Made by a program: the position numbers and the translations under genes. Below are positions 27,904 through 29,166 of a stretch of 29,166 bases of DNA, piece after piece (position 1 is the first letter of the stretch; every line of letters starts with the position of its first letter). Under the pieces are notes generated by a model, which ran no database searches, had not been told where the DNA came from, and saw nothing but the letters and a program-made list of their open reading frames with translations. The DNA comes from a virus: positions 1 through 29,166 of IMG/VR virus record IMGVR_UViG_3300017751_000143. One strand, given 5' to 3'.

Positions 27904-28568
27904 TGGCATTAACAACATACACAGAATTAAAAACATCAATAGCAAATTGGTTAGATAGAAGTGATTTAACTTCGGAGATTGCTGATGATTTTATTAAGCT
28001 AGCAGAGGCTGATCTTAATTCTAAATTAAGAGTTAGAAAAATGATTGCTCAAGCTACAATTACAGTAAATGCTGAAACTGAATCTTTACCAACAAACTTT
28101 TTACAAGTTAGAGATTTTTATATTTTAAGTGGATCAACTAAATATCCTTTAAGATATATGACTCCCTCACAAATGGATCAAGTTAATGGTACTTCTACAA
28201 CAGGAATACCATCAAGTTATACTATACTTGGTGATACTTTAAGATTTATGCCAAAACCAGATGCTGAATATACTAGCTACATGAATTACTATAAAAGTTT
28301 TGATGCTTTAAGTTCTAGTGTTGCAACAAACTATATTTTAGAAAAACATCCAGCGATTTATTTGTATGGATCATTATTTCATGCTGCAAACTTTCTAGGG
28401 GGTATAGAGCCTCAAAGATTAGCAAAATGGGAAGCTATGTATGGTACAGCTTTAGAAAGATTAGAATTAAACGACAGAGAAGATCAATTTAGTGGATCAC
28501 CTTTACAAATGAGAGGTGAGGACACAGTGGCTTCTCCATTTAAAACAATATCAACTAAAAATTATTAA
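27903..28568 (+). CDS. Head-tail adaptor protein
   Basis: This 221-residue protein begins TYTELKTSIANWLDRSDL, then an EADLNSKLRVRKM helix, a strand region around SLPTNFLQVRDFYILSG and PLRYMTPSQMDQ, and HPAIYLYGSLFHAANFLGG with a final helix. This is the organisation of P22 gp4/SU10-type adaptors that dock on the portal. Its order after the head genes and before the tail protein agrees. Complete; starts at TAATGG. Confidence 0.85.
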   Translation: MALTTYTELKTSIANWLDRSDLTSEIADDFIKLAEADLNSKLRVRKMIAQATITVNAETESLPTNFLQVRDFYILSGSTKYPLRYMTPSQMDQVNGTSTTGIPSSYTILGDTLRFMPKPDAEYTSYMNYYKSFDALSSSVATNYILEKHPAIYLYGSLFHAANFLGGIEPQRLAKWEAMYGTALERLELNDREDQFSGSPLQMRGEDTVASPFKTISTKNY

Positions 28569-28570
28569 TT

Positions 28571-29166
28571 ATGCAATTACCTTTTGGTGAATGGTTGCCT
28601 GACCAACCAGCACATTTAAATCCTGGCTCAACTGTAGCGACTAATGTTTATCATGCTGCTTCAAGTTATAAGCCTGTAAAAAGTTTAGTAGCTTATAGTG
28701 GTGCATCAAATGTTACACAAAATGCAAAAGGTGCAGGATCATTTAGGGATAATACAAACGCTGTATTTACCTTTGTTGGAACTAAAGATAATATTTATAA
28801 ATTAACATCAGGAACTTTTTCTAGTGTTAAAGGATCATGTACAATTAGTGGTACAGATACAGATTTTTTTACTTTCACTCAATTTGGCCAATATGTAATT
28901 GCTAGTAATGGTAAAGATGCACCTATGGTGTACGATATGTTAAGTAGTGCAAATCCAAAAGTATTTGTCACTTTGCAAAGTCTAGCATCAAGTGGAAGTA
29001 CAGTACCATCTAAATTTAGAATATCAGGTGTTATAAGAGATTTTTTAGTTACAGGAAATATTGAAAACGCTAAAAATAGAGTTCAATGGTCAGGGATTAA
29101 TGATATTTCAATGTGGGAAAGTGGAGTTAGTTCAAGTGACTTGCAAGACTTACCAGGATCTGGTGG
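28571..29166 (+). CDS. Tail nozzle-like protein, 3'-partial
   Basis: The gene begins two bases after the adaptor stop and is open to the end of the window (198 codons). The translation has MQLPFGEWLPDQPAHLNPGS, then a beta-rich repetitive body (FTFVGTKDNIYKLTSGTF, FTQFGQYVIASNGKDAPMVY) and RVQWSGINDISMWESG. These features recall P22 gp10-like packaged-DNA stabilisation or nozzle proteins, which follow the adaptor. The rest is outside the window. Confidence 0.8.
   Translation, partial: MQLPFGEWLPDQPAHLNPGSTVATNVYHAASSYKPVKSLVAYSGASNVTQNAKGAGSFRDNTNAVFTFVGTKDNIYKLTSGTFSSVKGSCTISGTDTDFFTFTQFGQYVIASNGKDAPMVYDMLSSANPKVFVTLQSLASSGSTVPSKFRISGVIRDFLVTGNIENAKNRVQWSGINDISMWESGVSSSDLQDLPGSG

Overview
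This window is most of the genome of an integrative, tailed, podovirus-like marine phage. Three things suggest a host in the SAR11/Pelagibacter group: base composition around 30% GC, very compact genes joined by TAATG and ATGA overlaps, and several small basic or membrane proteins of a kind I associate with pelagiphages and marine cyanophages. The host assignment is inference from composition and family resemblance, since no database search was possible. Both ends of the window cut through structural genes, so the full genome is larger and was probably opened inside the tail region.

Layout, left to right. (1) 1-7452, plus strand: end of the late region. Three large virion genes that may be ejection or internal virion proteins are followed by a lysis and accessory cluster: an XhlA-like holin candidate, a PD-(D/E)XK nuclease, spanin-like membrane proteins, an M15 peptidase endolysin, and many small proteins. 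(2) 7453-7969, intergenic: the attachment region. It carries the 5' half of a tRNA-Asn(GTT) gene on the minus strand, direct repeats and a good sigma70 promoter. (3) 7970-9834, plus: integrase operon. (4) 9831-13984, minus: regulation and recombination. It encodes a Xre-type repressor, a LexA-like winged helix protein, a DUF3310 protein, an annealase-like protein, and a RecB-like exonuclease split into two overlapping genes. The most upstream gene is interrupted by an in-frame stop. (5) 14080-17991, plus: DNA-modification module with an MT-A70 methyltransferase, a TET-associated-type glycosyltransferase, a restriction-fold-like protein, a zinc ribbon and a helix-turn-helix protein. (6) 17988-19530, minus: an operon of small unknown proteins, three of them under 60 residues. 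(7) 19583-29166, plus: packaging and head genes in the order small terminase, large terminase, P22-type portal, scaffold, SU10-type (DUF5309) capsid protein, decoration-like and basic small proteins, adaptor, and the start of a tail nozzle-like protein.

Reading the map as a circle from the attachment site gives: integrase, repressor, recombination, modification, packaging, head, tail (partly outside the window), ejection, lysis, attachment site. This is the order expected of an integrating phage with modular early and late regions. Points most worth a second look are the tRNA-Asn 5'-half attachment site with its own -10 box, the glycosyltransferase/methyltransferase module, the split exonuclease, the TAA-interrupted gene, and two minus-strand promoters placed so close to the ATG that their transcripts should be leaderless.
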